From contig DLHT01000011.1 of NCBI GenBank assembly GCA_002483365.1, forward strand, positions 248,001 through 312,000: a DNA stretch of 64,000 bases. Reading direction: 5' to 3'. Origin of the DNA: Cellvibrio sp. UBA7661. Its GTDB lineage: Bacteria > Pseudomonadota > Gammaproteobacteria > Pseudomonadales > Cellvibrionaceae. The translations under genes were made by a program, and so were the position numbers. The notes under the pieces were generated by a model that worked only from the letters and a program-made list of their open reading frames with translations, was not told the DNA's origin and ran no database searches. Of the stretch, positions 1-8,845 are shown one piece after another; the stretch's first letter is position 1, and every line of letters begins with the position of its first letter.

Positions 1-1260
1 GCGCAATTGGTGTTGCATAACAATAGCCGCCAAACACAGGCAATTACCATTGCACAATCGGAAGCATTAAAGCGCAGCGCTGAATACCGCCGTTTTATGA
101 ATGAATTGCAGCGGCAGGGGCGGCTCGACCGTAAACTGGAATTTCTGCCAACCGATGAGGTATTGCTGGAGCGCCAGACCCATGGTAAATCCTTAACGCG
201 TCCTGAGCTTGCTATTCTAATTTCCTACGCAAAAGCGGTGCTGAAAGAAGATTTAACGCAAGCGAATATTGTGGATGATGAATATCTCGCAAAATTTATT
301 GAAACCGCATTTCCACATAAAATCGCACAATTATTTCCTCTTGCGCTGCGCAATCATCGGTTGCGCTGTGAAATTGTCGCCACCCAAATTGCCAATGATA
401 TGGTCAACACCATGGGAATCAGTTTTGCGCAGCGGCTGATGGAATCAACCGGCGCGAGTGCAGGGGATGTTGCCAAAGCTTATATCATCGCACGCGATAT
501 TTATGCGATGCCTGAATTTCTAACCGCATTGGATTATGCGGGTACCAGCATTCCAGCAGAGCTGCATTTGCAATTAACCAACGATATGATGCGCAAAATT
601 CGTCGCGCTGCGCGCTGGTTTTTGCGTAACCGTCGCAGTTATCTGAATCCCGCCAGTGAAGTGGAGTTGTTTGCTCCGGGCATGTTGCATATCAACCAAC
701 ATTTGCCTGAATTATTAGTGGGAGATGCGCTACAGGAATGGGAAACGTCGGTGCAAAAATTGCGTGCGTTGTCGCTACCGGAAAGCCTGATAAGGCGTGT
801 TGCCCATCCGGCCGATTTATATTCCGGCCTGAGTGTGGTGGAAGCAGCGCGCATTGCCAATACCGATTTACAGTTATTGGCACGTGTGTATTTTGCGCTG
901 GGCAACTATTTAAGTTTGCCCTGGTTTTCCAACCAAATTTCCAATTTGTCGGTAGATAATTTTTGGCAAGCGATGGCTCGCGAAACCTATCTGGGCGATT
1001 TGGAATCCCAATTACGCAGCCTGAGTATTTCGCTCATCCGCTTTATCGATGACACGGTTGCCTCAGATGAGGTGACGGTTGTATTAGAGAATGTGATAGA
1101 CCGCTGGAGCCAGCAGCATCAACTATTGATTGCGCGGTGGAAATCCATGGTCAATGAATTGCAGGCAGTGAATGGTACTGATTTTGCGATGATTGCAGTT
1201 GCACTACGTGATTTATTGGATTTGGCTCAAGCGAGCCAGCATTGTAATAGCCTGGATTAA
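1..1260 (+). CDS. gdhB: NAD-specific glutamate dehydrogenase, large type (3' part)
   Basis: This is the C-terminal 419 residues of the large (about 1,600 aa) bacterial NAD-dependent glutamate dehydrogenase, which deaminates glutamate to 2-oxoglutarate in the cytoplasm. The reading frame is open from base 1, so the start lies outside the window. Family landmarks visible are NNSRQTQAITIAQSEAL near the start, RQGRLDRKLEFLP, the LTRPELAILISYAK stretch and LRCEIVATQIANDMVNTMG. The catalytic dehydrogenase domain is upstream and not visible. The frame closes with TAA just before a DUF2835 gene. Family assignment is confident; it is an edge-truncated gene, not a broken one. Confidence 0.93.
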   Translation, partial: AQLVLHNNSRQTQAITIAQSEALKRSAEYRRFMNELQRQGRLDRKLEFLPTDEVLLERQTHGKSLTRPELAILISYAKAVLKEDLTQANIVDDEYLAKFIETAFPHKIAQLFPLALRNHRLRCEIVATQIANDMVNTMGISFAQRLMESTGASAGDVAKAYIIARDIYAMPEFLTALDYAGTSIPAELHLQLTNDMMRKIRRAARWFLRNRRSYLNPASEVELFAPGMLHINQHLPELLVGDALQEWETSVQKLRALSLPESLIRRVAHPADLYSGLSVVEAARIANTDLQLLARVYFALGNYLSLPWFSNQISNLSVDNFWQAMARETYLGDLESQLRSLSISLIRFIDDTVASDEVTVVLENVIDRWSQQHQLLIARWKSMVNELQAVNGTDFAMIAVALRDLLDLAQASQHCNSLD

Positions 1261-1316
1261 ATACCCAGGCGATCATCGGCCCGAGCTGTAAGCGCGAGCC
1301 ATCAGAGGAGGAATAT

Positions 1317-1538
1317 TTGAAAAGTATTGTTGTCAATCTGGCAATTTCGGCTGAAGAATTCCAGCGGCTATATGAAGGCAGTGCCAAAACGGTGTTTGCA
1401 CACAGCATCGATGGGCGAAGTATTCGTTTTCCGGCGGGTATTTTGCGCCCGTTTGTGTTGCACAGCGGGATTCGCGGACAGTTCCAGATTGATTTTGATG
1501 ATGACAACCGCTTCCAATCCATCCAGCGTTTAGCTTGA
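1317..1538 (+). CDS. DUF2835 family protein
   Basis: A 73-aa protein starting at TTG, chosen because a strong ribosome site (AGAGGAGG, ending about 5 bases upstream) sits in front of it and no ATG lies nearby. It opens MKSIVVNLAISAEEFQRLYEG and contains DGRSIRFPAGILRPFV and the DDDNRFQSI ending, which match the small DUF2835 family of pseudomonads and relatives as I recall it. No function is established. It lies 56 bases after gdhB and could be cotranscribed with it. There is no signal peptide or membrane segment, so it is probably cytoplasmic. Confidence 0.8.
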   Translation: MKSIVVNLAISAEEFQRLYEGSAKTVFAHSIDGRSIRFPAGILRPFVLHSGIRGQFQIDFDDDNRFQSIQRLA

Positions 1539-1561
1539 TGAAGGAAGCTTTGAGGTGATTT

Positions 1562-1590
1562 GGCGGCGTTAATCCAGTATCCTTGCCGCC
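1562..1590 (+). terminator. weak stem-loop after DUF2835 gene
   Basis: GGCGGC (1562-1567) pairs with GCCGCC (1585-1590) and is followed by TTCTTT. The 17-base loop and interrupted T run make this a weak candidate terminator between the DUF2835 gene and pyrD. Confidence 0.3.
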
Positions 1591-1630
1591 TTCTTTAACG
1601 TCGTTTTGACTGACTGCCCAAGAGCCTGCC

Positions 1631-2659
1631 ATGTACCACATTATTCGCGATCTTTTATTCCGTCTTGATGCTGAAACTTCCCATGAATTAAGCCTTGATG
1701 TGCTAGGTGCAGCCGAGCGCCTGCGCTTGCTGGGTTTGTTTACCGCCAGTATTCCCAGCAATCCTGTGCAAGTGATGGGATTGACCTTTGATAATCCGGT
1801 TGGATTAGCGGCGGGTCTGGATAAAAACGGCGATTATTTCAACGCATTGGGCGCTTTGGGGTTCGGGTTTGTTGAGATAGGGACAATTACGCCGCGCCCG
1901 CAACCGGGGAATCCACAGCCGCGTTTATTTCGTATCCCGGAAGCCCAAGGCATCATCAATCGCATGGGATTCAACAACAAAGGCGTAGATCATCTGATCG
2001 CCCAGGTGAAAAACCGCCGTTACAAAGGCGTGTTGGGAATCAATATCGGCAAGAATGCCACTACACCAGTTGAGAATGCGGTTGATGACTATCTGACATG
2101 TCTGCGCAAAGTGTATGACCATGCCGACTACATTACGGTAAATATTTCGTCGCCCAACACCCCCGGCCTGCGCAATTTGCAGTTTGGTGATTCATTGTCG
2201 CAGTTGTTGGCACCGATCAAGAAAGAGCAGGGCGAACTGCACAAGGCAACCGGCCGTTATGTGCCTATTGCCGTGAAAATTGCGCCGGATATGGATGAGG
2301 GTGAAATCGCCCAGGTGGCGGGTATCTTGTTGCAAGAGGGTATGGACGGCGTTATTGCCACCAATACCACCATTACCCGCGTTGGTGTAGAAGAGTACGA
2401 AAATGGTAATGAAGCCGGTGGTTTGAGTGGTTTGCCGGTGCGTGATAAAAGCACCTGGGTTATCCGTACCTTAAATACCTGCCTGGGAGGCAAATTGCCC
2501 ATTATTGGTGTTGGGGGCATTTTTGATGCTGCCAGCGCGGCCGATAAAATTCGCGCCGGAGCCAGTCTGGTGCAGGTATACAGCGGCTTTATTTACGAAG
2601 GTCCGGGATTGATTGGCCAGGCGGCTGCGGGTATCGCCAGTTATCAGAAAGGGCTTTGA
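1631..2659 (+). CDS. pyrD: dihydroorotate dehydrogenase (quinone), class 2
   Basis: Oxidises dihydroorotate to orotate in pyrimidine synthesis, passing electrons through FMN to membrane quinone. The 342-aa length and the N-terminal helix MYHIIRDLLFRLDAETSHEL are typical of class 2 enzymes, which use that helix as a membrane and quinone tunnel. Visible motifs are NPVGLAAGLDKNG, the active-site stretch NISSPNTPGLRNLQ (catalytic Ser near residue 174), IATNTT and the FMN-phosphate glycines LPIIGVGGI. A strong terminator follows immediately, so it is probably the last gene of its transcript. Confidence 0.97.
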   Translation: MYHIIRDLLFRLDAETSHELSLDVLGAAERLRLLGLFTASIPSNPVQVMGLTFDNPVGLAAGLDKNGDYFNALGALGFGFVEIGTITPRPQPGNPQPRLFRIPEAQGIINRMGFNNKGVDHLIAQVKNRRYKGVLGINIGKNATTPVENAVDDYLTCLRKVYDHADYITVNISSPNTPGLRNLQFGDSLSQLLAPIKKEQGELHKATGRYVPIAVKIAPDMDEGEIAQVAGILLQEGMDGVIATNTTITRVGVEEYENGNEAGGLSGLPVRDKSTWVIRTLNTCLGGKLPIIGVGGIFDAASAADKIRAGASLVQVYSGFIYEGPGLIGQAAAGIASYQKGL

Positions 2660-2686
2660 TAACGAATCCCGATACCAGAAATAGCG

Positions 2687-2710
2687 AAGCCCGCAAGAGC
2701 GGGCTTTATT
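2687..2710. terminator. bidirectional terminator between pyrD and rmf
   Basis: AAGCCCGC (2687-2694), loop AAGA, GCGGGCTT (2699-2706), then a short T-rich run. It lies between convergent pyrD and rmf and can serve both. Confidence 0.8.
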
Positions 2711-2781
2711 TCATCAATACAATGATTCTATAGGGAAATGTGTTGGTCTTGGCCTGAGATGGCTTATCCGTTTAGGGATAT

Positions 2782-3006
2782 TTAGCTGCTCATGGCTGTA
2801 GGATGAATGTTGCTAACTTTTTGAACCTGAGCCAAACGGCTATAGCCATCCCATTGGTCAGTGCGCGATTCGCGCCAGCCGTTCAGCCATTGCTGACGTG
2901 CCTCACCGGACTCATGGGGACAAAGGCTTTTGGAACGCCCATCAATACCTGCTTGATACCCTTTAACGAATGCGCGTTCTGTTTGGTCACGTTTTTGACG
3001 TTTCAT
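2782..3006 (-). CDS. rmf: ribosome modulation factor
   Basis: A 74-aa basic protein of the RMF family, which binds 70S ribosomes in stationary phase and drives formation of inactive 100S dimers. The N-terminal two-thirds (MKRQKRDQTERAFVKGYQAG, then CPHESGEARQQWLNGWREGR-like sequence) matches the family closely. The C-terminal tail is about 20 residues longer than the 55-aa E. coli protein, as is common in pseudomonads. AGAGGTG lies about 9 bases before the ATG. The neighbourhood pyrD-rmf-rlmKL matches Pseudomonas. Confidence 0.93.
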   Translation of the reverse strand: MKRQKRDQTERAFVKGYQAGIDGRSKSLCPHESGEARQQWLNGWRESRTDQWDGYSRLAQVQKVSNIHPTAMSS

Positions 3007-3319
3007 CAGTTATTGCACCTCTATATTGTGGTTTATCGATAGGAAATGCCCCATCGACTGAAGCGGTCTTGCGGTCTTTCATAGTGTTGTTTGACTGGCT
3101 TTTACATTCTCCTTTTGGTTGTTTAGGGTTTCTGAAGAGGTTTAGGGAGTACACCAGATTTAACCGGTGTCGTGAACGATTAAATTTTTATACATAAGCC
3201 GTTCTATATGGCATATCGGCCTAGCAGGTTTATTTGACAATAGTATGAATACCACCTTTGTTTAGTCAGGTTTCATTCAGAAAAGTTCATCACCCAAGAC
3301 GTTTTGTTCCGGAATACAC
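3007..3319. other. 313-bp divergent intergenic region rmf / rlmKL
   Basis: AT-rich gap between divergent rmf and rlmKL that must hold both promoters. A TTGACA lies at 3234-3239, but the best -10 at 17-base spacing (TTTGTT, 3257-3262) is poor, so I do not call a promoter. A short tandem GCGGTCTT GCGGTCTT occurs near 3063-3078. No coding sequence was recognised. Confidence 0.5.
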
Positions 3320-5575
3320 ATGATGCATCAATATTTCGCCACCTGCCCCAAGGGTTTGGAAGGCTTGCTTTACACCGAACTGCAAACCCTTGGCGCAGAA
3401 GATCTGCGTGAAACGGTGGCAGGGATTTACTTCTCTGGCGACATCGCCATGGCTTACCGCGCCTGTTTGTGGTCGCGCCTTGCCAACAAAATCCTCCTGC
3501 CACTTGCCAGCTTTGAGGCCGATAGCCAGGAAGCGCTCTACGATGGTGTGCGCGAAATCCGCTGGGAAGAACACCTAAGTCCAAGTGGTAGTCTGTTGGT
3601 GGATTTTATTGGCACCAGCGATGCCATCCGCAACACCCAATTCGGCGCGCTCAAGGTAAAAGATGCGATTGTGGATTGCCTGCGTGATTTCAGTGGTGAG
3701 CGCCCCTCGGTCGCCAAGCGCGATCCGGATTTACGCGTGAATGTGCGTCTGGCGAAAAACAAAGCCATCGTCAGTATCGATTTATCGGGCGACAGCCTGC
3801 ATCGCCGTGGCTACCGTGTGAAGCAGGGCAGTGCACCCATGAAAGAAAACCTGGCCGCTGGAATTTTGATCCGCGCGGGCTGGCCGGAAATCGCCGCGCA
3901 AGGCGGCGCACTACTCGACCCTATGTGTGGATCGGGCACTATTTTGATCGAGGCTGCGCTGATTGCAGCTGATATCGCCCCCGGTTTATTGCGCGGTAGT
4001 TTTGGTTTTGAACGCTGGTTAAATCATCGCAACGATATTTGGCTGGAACTGCGCGAAGAAGCCTTTGCACGTAAAAAGGCAGGGCTTGCCAAAGAGAACT
4101 TACCGGAAATTCGCGGTTACGATGCTGATGTAAAAGTGATCCGTGCTGCCGAAGAAAATATCGTCAGTGCCGAGCTGGATCATTGGTTACGCGTCAGCCG
4201 TAAAGAGTTAAAAGACTTTGTAAAACCCACCCACAAAGCGATGGATTTTGGTTTGGTCATCAGCAACCCGCCCTACGGCGAGCGCTTGGGTGAAATTGAA
4301 TCGCTGAAATTATTGTATGCCCACATGGGTGAACGTTTGCGCAATGAATTTCAGGGCTGGCGCGCCGGTGTGTTTACCGGTAATCCAGAGTTGGGCAAGC
4401 AAATGGGTTTGCGTGCGGATAAAAAATACAAATTTTTTAACGGCACTATTGCCAGTGAATTACTGATGTTTACCATCAGCAGTGAAGCCTTTGTACAAAG
4501 CCGCGTTGAGCAGGATGCGCGTTTTAGCAAAGACGACACCGTTCGCAAAGACGCAGAAGCCAAAGTCAAAATCGAAAACAAAAAAGAGCAGGCAGCGGCA
4601 CTTTCTAACGGTGCGCAAATGCTGGTGAACCGCCTGCAAAAAAATCTCAAGCAATTGGAAAAGTGGGCGAAGAAAAACGACATCAGTTGTTACCGTCTAT
4701 ACGATGCCGATATGCCAGAGTATTCAGCAGCAATTGATATTTATCGCGGTCAAACCCAGCCCAATCGTGCGCCACAACTCTATGCCCATGTGCAGGAATA
4801 CGCCGCGCCAAAATCAGTGGATGAAGATAAAGCCGCTGCACGTTTTGTGGAAATCGAACAAGCCGTGCCGTTTGTGTTGGATATTCCTGATTCCCATATC
4901 AGCTACAAACAGCGCCGCCGCAATCGCGGTACCAGCCAGTACGAAAAATTAAACGAGCGCCCGACGGGTGACCTGTTCAGTGTGCAGGAAGGTGCGGCGA
5001 AGCTGCATATTAATATGTGGCAATATCTGGACACCGGTTTGTTTTTGGATCACCGTCCGGTGCGCTTGATGATTGCCGGCCTCGCCAAAGATAAGCGTTT
5101 TTTAAATTTGTTTTGTTACACCGCGACCGCAAGCGTTCATGCCGCTATGGCGCGCGCGCGTTATACAGTGAGTGTGGATATGTCCAACACTTACCTGAAT
5201 TGGGCGCGTAAAAATTTTGCGTTAAATGGTTTAAGCGAATCGCGCAATCGTTTGGAACAAGCGGATTGTCTGAAATGGCTTGAAGATAATGACCAGCAAT
5301 TTGATTTGATCCTGCTCGATCCGCCGAGCTTCTCCAACTCCAAACGCATGGAAGATGTATTGGATGTGCAGCGCGATCACGTGGGCATGATCAACAATGC
5401 CATGCGCGCGCTGGCAGAAGGCGGTACGTTGATATTTTCCAATAACCTGCGCACCTTTAAATTGGATACAGATGCCTTAAGTGCTTACACCATCAAGGAC
5501 ATTAGTGCGCAAACGATTGATGAAGATTTTAAACGCAACCCTAAAATCCATCAGTGCTGGTTGATTACCCACTAG
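3320..5575 (+). CDS. rlmL: bifunctional 23S rRNA methyltransferase RlmK/RlmL
   Basis: A 751-aa fusion that methylates 23S rRNA at G2445 (N2, RlmL half) and G2069 (N7, RlmK half) during 50S assembly. Domains in order: a THUMP-containing N-terminus from MMHQYFATCPKGLEGLLYTE, the RlmL methyltransferase with SAM motif LLDPMCGSGTILIEAAL (about 198-214) and catalytic NPPYGERLG (about 315-323), a lysine-rich linker, then the RlmK half with LILLDPPSFSNS (about 662-673). It is about 50 residues longer than the E. coli protein, mostly in the linker. Divergent from rmf. Confidence 0.96.
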   Translation: MMHQYFATCPKGLEGLLYTELQTLGAEDLRETVAGIYFSGDIAMAYRACLWSRLANKILLPLASFEADSQEALYDGVREIRWEEHLSPSGSLLVDFIGTSDAIRNTQFGALKVKDAIVDCLRDFSGERPSVAKRDPDLRVNVRLAKNKAIVSIDLSGDSLHRRGYRVKQGSAPMKENLAAGILIRAGWPEIAAQGGALLDPMCGSGTILIEAALIAADIAPGLLRGSFGFERWLNHRNDIWLELREEAFARKKAGLAKENLPEIRGYDADVKVIRAAEENIVSAELDHWLRVSRKELKDFVKPTHKAMDFGLVISNPPYGERLGEIESLKLLYAHMGERLRNEFQGWRAGVFTGNPELGKQMGLRADKKYKFFNGTIASELLMFTISSEAFVQSRVEQDARFSKDDTVRKDAEAKVKIENKKEQAAALSNGAQMLVNRLQKNLKQLEKWAKKNDISCYRLYDADMPEYSAAIDIYRGQTQPNRAPQLYAHVQEYAAPKSVDEDKAAARFVEIEQAVPFVLDIPDSHISYKQRRRNRGTSQYEKLNERPTGDLFSVQEGAAKLHINMWQYLDTGLFLDHRPVRLMIAGLAKDKRFLNLFCYTATASVHAAMARARYTVSVDMSNTYLNWARKNFALNGLSESRNRLEQADCLKWLEDNDQQFDLILLDPPSFSNSKRMEDVLDVQRDHVGMINNAMRALAEGGTLIFSNNLRTFKLDTDALSAYTIKDISAQTIDEDFKRNPKIHQCWLITH

Positions 5576-5594
5576 TCCAATAAAGGTTAATCTT

Positions 5595-6428
5595 ATGCGC
5601 TACGCTTGGCTCAGTATTTCCATTCTGTGTGTACTGACCGCTAGCGCAAAGGCCGACCAATTTTGTTTTGCCCTCGCCGAAACCTATTACGAACAAGTCT
5701 ATTGCCAGTTACAAGCGAAAGCGCAAACCAAAGGCTTACCTTCGTTCAATCAGTTTAAAAAAAATAATGAAACTGTGCAGGCGTCATTGTTAAAAAGACC
5801 GGCAGAAAGAAACGGTATTAGATTGCCGCTGCCTGTGCGAACAACCAAACCTGCAATCATGTCAATCACGTCACCAGAAAGAATCAGCAAACCGCAGGTG
5901 GTTCAGCCCAAGGCCGTTATCAATGAGCTAAATTCAGGTGCTGTGCGTAATATCCATTCAGTATCAGCACCTATTGAGGGTTGTGAGTTAACTGCCAAGC
6001 AAATCCGCTGTGGCGATCGTGTATTCAAGCTGGTCGGCAATAAAGCAAACCATCGCTTGGCGGCTGACGCGTTAACAGGCGATAACAAAATGGCATTGCC
6101 TGCTTACCAAGGCGGCGAATTACAGCAATATCTTGCGCGGGCATATACGCAGTACATTACTAAAATGTGCGATATAGGGCTGTGTGGTGTCACCATGACC
6201 TACGGAAAATTTGCGTATCTTTATCAGGATTTACAATCCAAGGGTTTGGATTTTCCTCTGCGCTTTGAAATCATGTATGGGTTTTTGAAAAAAGATAAAA
6301 CGACTATGGGCGTTAGCGAGTCATTCTCTGTTCCTGCAAGCTTGTCGTTGCAGGCCTGCGCCGAGCTTGGTGACACTCGTTTTGTCTGTGATCATCAAGG
6401 TAGAAATTATATTTTTGATTTGCAGTAA
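5595..6428 (+). CDS. secreted cysteine-rich protein of unknown function
   Basis: A 277-aa protein I do not recognise. The N-terminus MRYAWLSISILCVLTASAKA is a clear Sec signal peptide with cleavage expected after AKA. The mature part holds eight cysteines, two close behind the cleavage site, one pair around residues 133-141, the pair MCDIGLC and two near the C-terminus. That fits a disulfide-stabilised periplasmic or secreted protein. The middle (about 60-125) is low in structure signals and rich in P, K and S, and the C-terminal half looks folded. AAAGGTTAA precedes the ATG. It sits 19 bases behind rlmL and just ahead of msrP. Confidence 0.7.
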   Translation: MRYAWLSISILCVLTASAKADQFCFALAETYYEQVYCQLQAKAQTKGLPSFNQFKKNNETVQASLLKRPAERNGIRLPLPVRTTKPAIMSITSPERISKPQVVQPKAVINELNSGAVRNIHSVSAPIEGCELTAKQIRCGDRVFKLVGNKANHRLAADALTGDNKMALPAYQGGELQQYLARAYTQYITKMCDIGLCGVTMTYGKFAYLYQDLQSKGLDFPLRFEIMYGFLKKDKTTMGVSESFSVPASLSLQACAELGDTRFVCDHQGRNYIFDLQ

Positions 6429-6482
6429 CAAATGTAATTGCTACGAGTCTATAAGCCACGCATCGTATGTTACGAGGTTCGT

Positions 6483-7487
6483 ATGCTAATCAAAAAAACA
6501 AATGATATTCCCTCATCAGAAATTACCCCAGAATCTGTTTATCTGGCGCGACGTGCATTTATGCGTGGCGCAATGAGTGCTGCTGCGTTAGGGGTTGGAG
6601 CAAGTGCGCTCCCGGTATCAGCAGCGCCCACTCAGGTTGCCAATAAAGATTTGCCTGGGCCTGATTGGTTAAAACAACAGATTGCCGGAGCCAAAGCCAA
6701 TCAGGAAAAAATCACTGAAGCTCTCACGCCGTATGAGCATGTGGCTGGTTATAACAATTTTTACGAATATGGCTACGACAAAACCGATCCGGCTGCCCAT
6801 TCACATATTTTAAAACCTCACCCTTGGTCAGTTGAGATTGCGGGTGAAGTAGCCAAGCCTGCAACTTACACCTTGGAAGATTTATTAAAAGGCGTTGCGT
6901 TGGAAGAGCGTATTTATCGCTTGCGCTGCGTTGAGGCCTGGTCGATGGTGGTGCCTTGGGTGGGGTTTTCGTTAGCAGATTTAATTAAGCGAGTAGAGCC
7001 AACCAGTAAAGCAAAATATGTTGCATTTACTACGCTTGAACGTCCATCAGAAATGCCGGAGCAAAAAAGCCGTTTCAGTACGATTGATTGGCCTTACCGC
7101 GAAGGTTTGCGAATGGATGAGGCAATGCATCCACTAACCACACTAGCAGTTGGTTTATATGGCAAAGTTTTACCGAATCAAAACGGTGCGCCTTTGCGTT
7201 TGGTGGTGCCTTGGAAGTACGGATTTAAATATATTAAATCGATAGTGAAAATCGAATTCACCGAAAAGCAGCCAAAAACAACCTGGAGCATGATTGCACC
7301 TGATGAATACGGTTTTTATGCGAATGTGAATCCGCAGGTGAGTCATCCGCGCTGGAGTCAGGCAGAAGAGCGTCGTTTGCCGAGTGGTTTGCTAAAACCC
7401 AATATTATTCCCACGCAATTGTTTAATGGTTATGCGGAGCAGGTTGCGCATCTTTATAAAGACATGGATTTGCGTAAATTTTATTAA
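6483..7487 (+). CDS. msrP: periplasmic methionine sulfoxide reductase, molybdopterin subunit MsrP
   Basis: Catalytic subunit of the MsrPQ system that repairs oxidised methionines in periplasmic proteins. I start it at ATG 6483, which has GAGG five bases upstream and gives 334 aa, the E. coli length; an in-frame TTG at 6438 lacks such a site. The Tat signal carries Arg23-Arg24 followed by AFMRGAMSAAALG. The molybdenum ligand is the Cys in RLRCVEAWSMVVPW (Cys149). It is followed 11 bases later by msrQ, its membrane partner. Confidence 0.95.
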   Translation: MLIKKTNDIPSSEITPESVYLARRAFMRGAMSAAALGVGASALPVSAAPTQVANKDLPGPDWLKQQIAGAKANQEKITEALTPYEHVAGYNNFYEYGYDKTDPAAHSHILKPHPWSVEIAGEVAKPATYTLEDLLKGVALEERIYRLRCVEAWSMVVPWVGFSLADLIKRVEPTSKAKYVAFTTLERPSEMPEQKSRFSTIDWPYREGLRMDEAMHPLTTLAVGLYGKVLPNQNGAPLRLVVPWKYGFKYIKSIVKIEFTEKQPKTTWSMIAPDEYGFYANVNPQVSHPRWSQAEERRLPSGLLKPNIIPTQLFNGYAEQVAHLYKDMDLRKFY

Positions 7488-7498
7488 GGGCGGTTGCA

Positions 7499-8089
7499 AT
7501 GCCTGTATTCTGGCGACGAATTCTGGTTTTTATTCTTTCACTCATTCCGTTGGTGTTTTTTATTTATAAAACACTGACCGGTGACTTGGGTGCTGATCCG
7601 GCTAAAACGATTGTGTTATTTACTGGTGAATGGGCGATTTATTTTTTATTTATCACCTTGGCTGTAACACCATTGCGCCGGTTGATTGCATTTTCCCACT
7701 TACATTTTCGCTGGTTGCAAGCACATCGCCGTATGCTGGGGTTGTTCGCACTTTTTTATGCGCTCCTGCATGTGGCGGCATTTCTGGTATTTATTTTGGG
7801 GTTGGACTTATCTCGCTTCGGCAAAGAATTGGTTGAGCGGCCCTATATTCTGGTGACGATTCCTGCGGTGATTTTGCTGATTGCGCTTGGCGTGACATCC
7901 ACACAAGCGATGATGCGACGGTTGGGCAAAAATTGGATTCGTCTGCACAAAAGCATTTATGTGATTGCGATACTCGCGTGGGTGCATGTGTTTATGCAAG
8001 TGAGGTCAAGTTATTTTGAAGCGGTATTGTTTGGTGTGATTTTACTGGTGCTGTTATTGCCGAGAATTTATTGGGTATTGCGAAAGTAA
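7499..8089 (+). CDS. msrQ: MsrQ, heme-binding membrane subunit
   Basis: A 196-aa integral membrane protein of the ferric-reductase-like family that passes electrons from the respiratory chain to MsrP. Six hydrophobic segments are visible, beginning ILVFILSLIPLVFFIYK. The family histidines for heme b are present in RRMLGLFALFYALLHVAAF, WIRLHKSIYVIA and WVHVFMQV. The AGGGCGGT site and 11-base gap place it in one operon with msrP. Close to usual length (E. coli 211 aa). Confidence 0.94.
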   Translation: MPVFWRRILVFILSLIPLVFFIYKTLTGDLGADPAKTIVLFTGEWAIYFLFITLAVTPLRRLIAFSHLHFRWLQAHRRMLGLFALFYALLHVAAFLVFILGLDLSRFGKELVERPYILVTIPAVILLIALGVTSTQAMMRRLGKNWIRLHKSIYVIAILAWVHVFMQVRSSYFEAVLFGVILLVLLLPRIYWVLRK

Positions 8090-8113
8090 AAAATCCAAGT
8101 TTATCAAACAAAA

Positions 8114-8140
8114 ATGGCGCCACGAGGGCGCCATTTTTTT
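8114..8140. terminator. bidirectional terminator between msrQ and efp
   Basis: ATGGCGCC (8114-8121), loop ACGAG, GGCGCCAT (8127-8134), then seven T on the plus strand. On the minus strand the stem is followed by TTTTG, so it also ends efp. Confidence 0.9.
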
Positions 8141-8174
8141 GCGATGCAAATCTACAATTAAGCGCGCCTGTTTA

Positions 8175-8735
8175 TTAAGCGCGAGATTTGTACTCGCCAG
8201 TGCGTGCGTCGATGATGATCTTTTGGCCGATCTCAACGAAAGCAGCAACTTGCAATTCAGTACCGTTTTTGAGTTTAGCGGTTTTCATCACTTTACCAGA
8301 GGTGTCGCCACGTACTGCTGGTTCGGTGTAAGCCACTTCGCGGGTGATTGCGTTTGGAGGTGTAACAGAGATCACTTTACCTTCGTAGAACACTGCATCA
8401 CATACGTCTTCCATGCCGTCTTCCATCCACGGCAACAGGTCGCCCAATTCTTCTGCAGTTACTTCGTATTGGTTGAACTCAGGGTCCATAAATACGTACA
8501 TTGGGTCAGCGTAGTAAGAGTAGGTTACTTCTTTACGATCCAATTGGATGTCTTCGAATTTATCGTCAGCACGGTATACGGTTTCAGTGTTGATTCCGCT
8601 CAGCAGATTTTTCAGCTTCATTTTCACAACAGCGGCGTTACGGCCAGATTTGTTGTATTCCGCTTTTTGAACAACCCATGGTGAACCATCGATCATCAGA
8701 ACGTTGCCAGCGCGGCATTCTTGAGCATTTTTCAT
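8175..8735 (-). CDS. efp: translation elongation factor P, arginine (EarP) type
   Basis: EF-P relieves ribosome stalling at polyproline stretches. I choose ATG 8735, giving 186 aa beginning MKNAQECRAGNVLMIDGSPW, the normal family start; the in-frame TTG at 8756 adds seven residues without family support. The tip of domain I reads NKSGRNA, so the modified residue is Arg32, not the lysine of the EpmA type. In this class Arg32 is rhamnosylated by EarP, whose gene lies directly upstream. The ending ARTGEYKSRA is typical. Confidence 0.97.
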   Translation of the reverse strand: MKNAQECRAGNVLMIDGSPWVVQKAEYNKSGRNAAVVKMKLKNLLSGINTETVYRADDKFEDIQLDRKEVTYSYYADPMYVFMDPEFNQYEVTAEELGDLLPWMEDGMEDVCDAVFYEGKVISVTPPNAITREVAYTEPAVRGDTSGKVMKTAKLKNGTELQVAAFVEIGQKIIIDARTGEYKSRA

Positions 8736-8845
8736 GGTAAATCCCAGTATTTGCAAAGGTTAACGAATAAGAGGGAGGCCGTACTGCGCATGGCGCGCGG
8801 GCGTATAAAACCCTCAGGCGTCCCGGGTTTGAAATCGGCGCGCTA

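Noticed and set aside
3234..3266. TTGACA as promoter of rlmL
   Set aside because: No acceptable -10 element at 16-18 bases; TTTGTT is too weak to call.
8139..8684. Long plus-strand ORF (181 codons) opposite efp
   Set aside because: It is antisense to the well-conserved efp gene, begins in the terminator region and shows no family motif; a shadow of codon bias.
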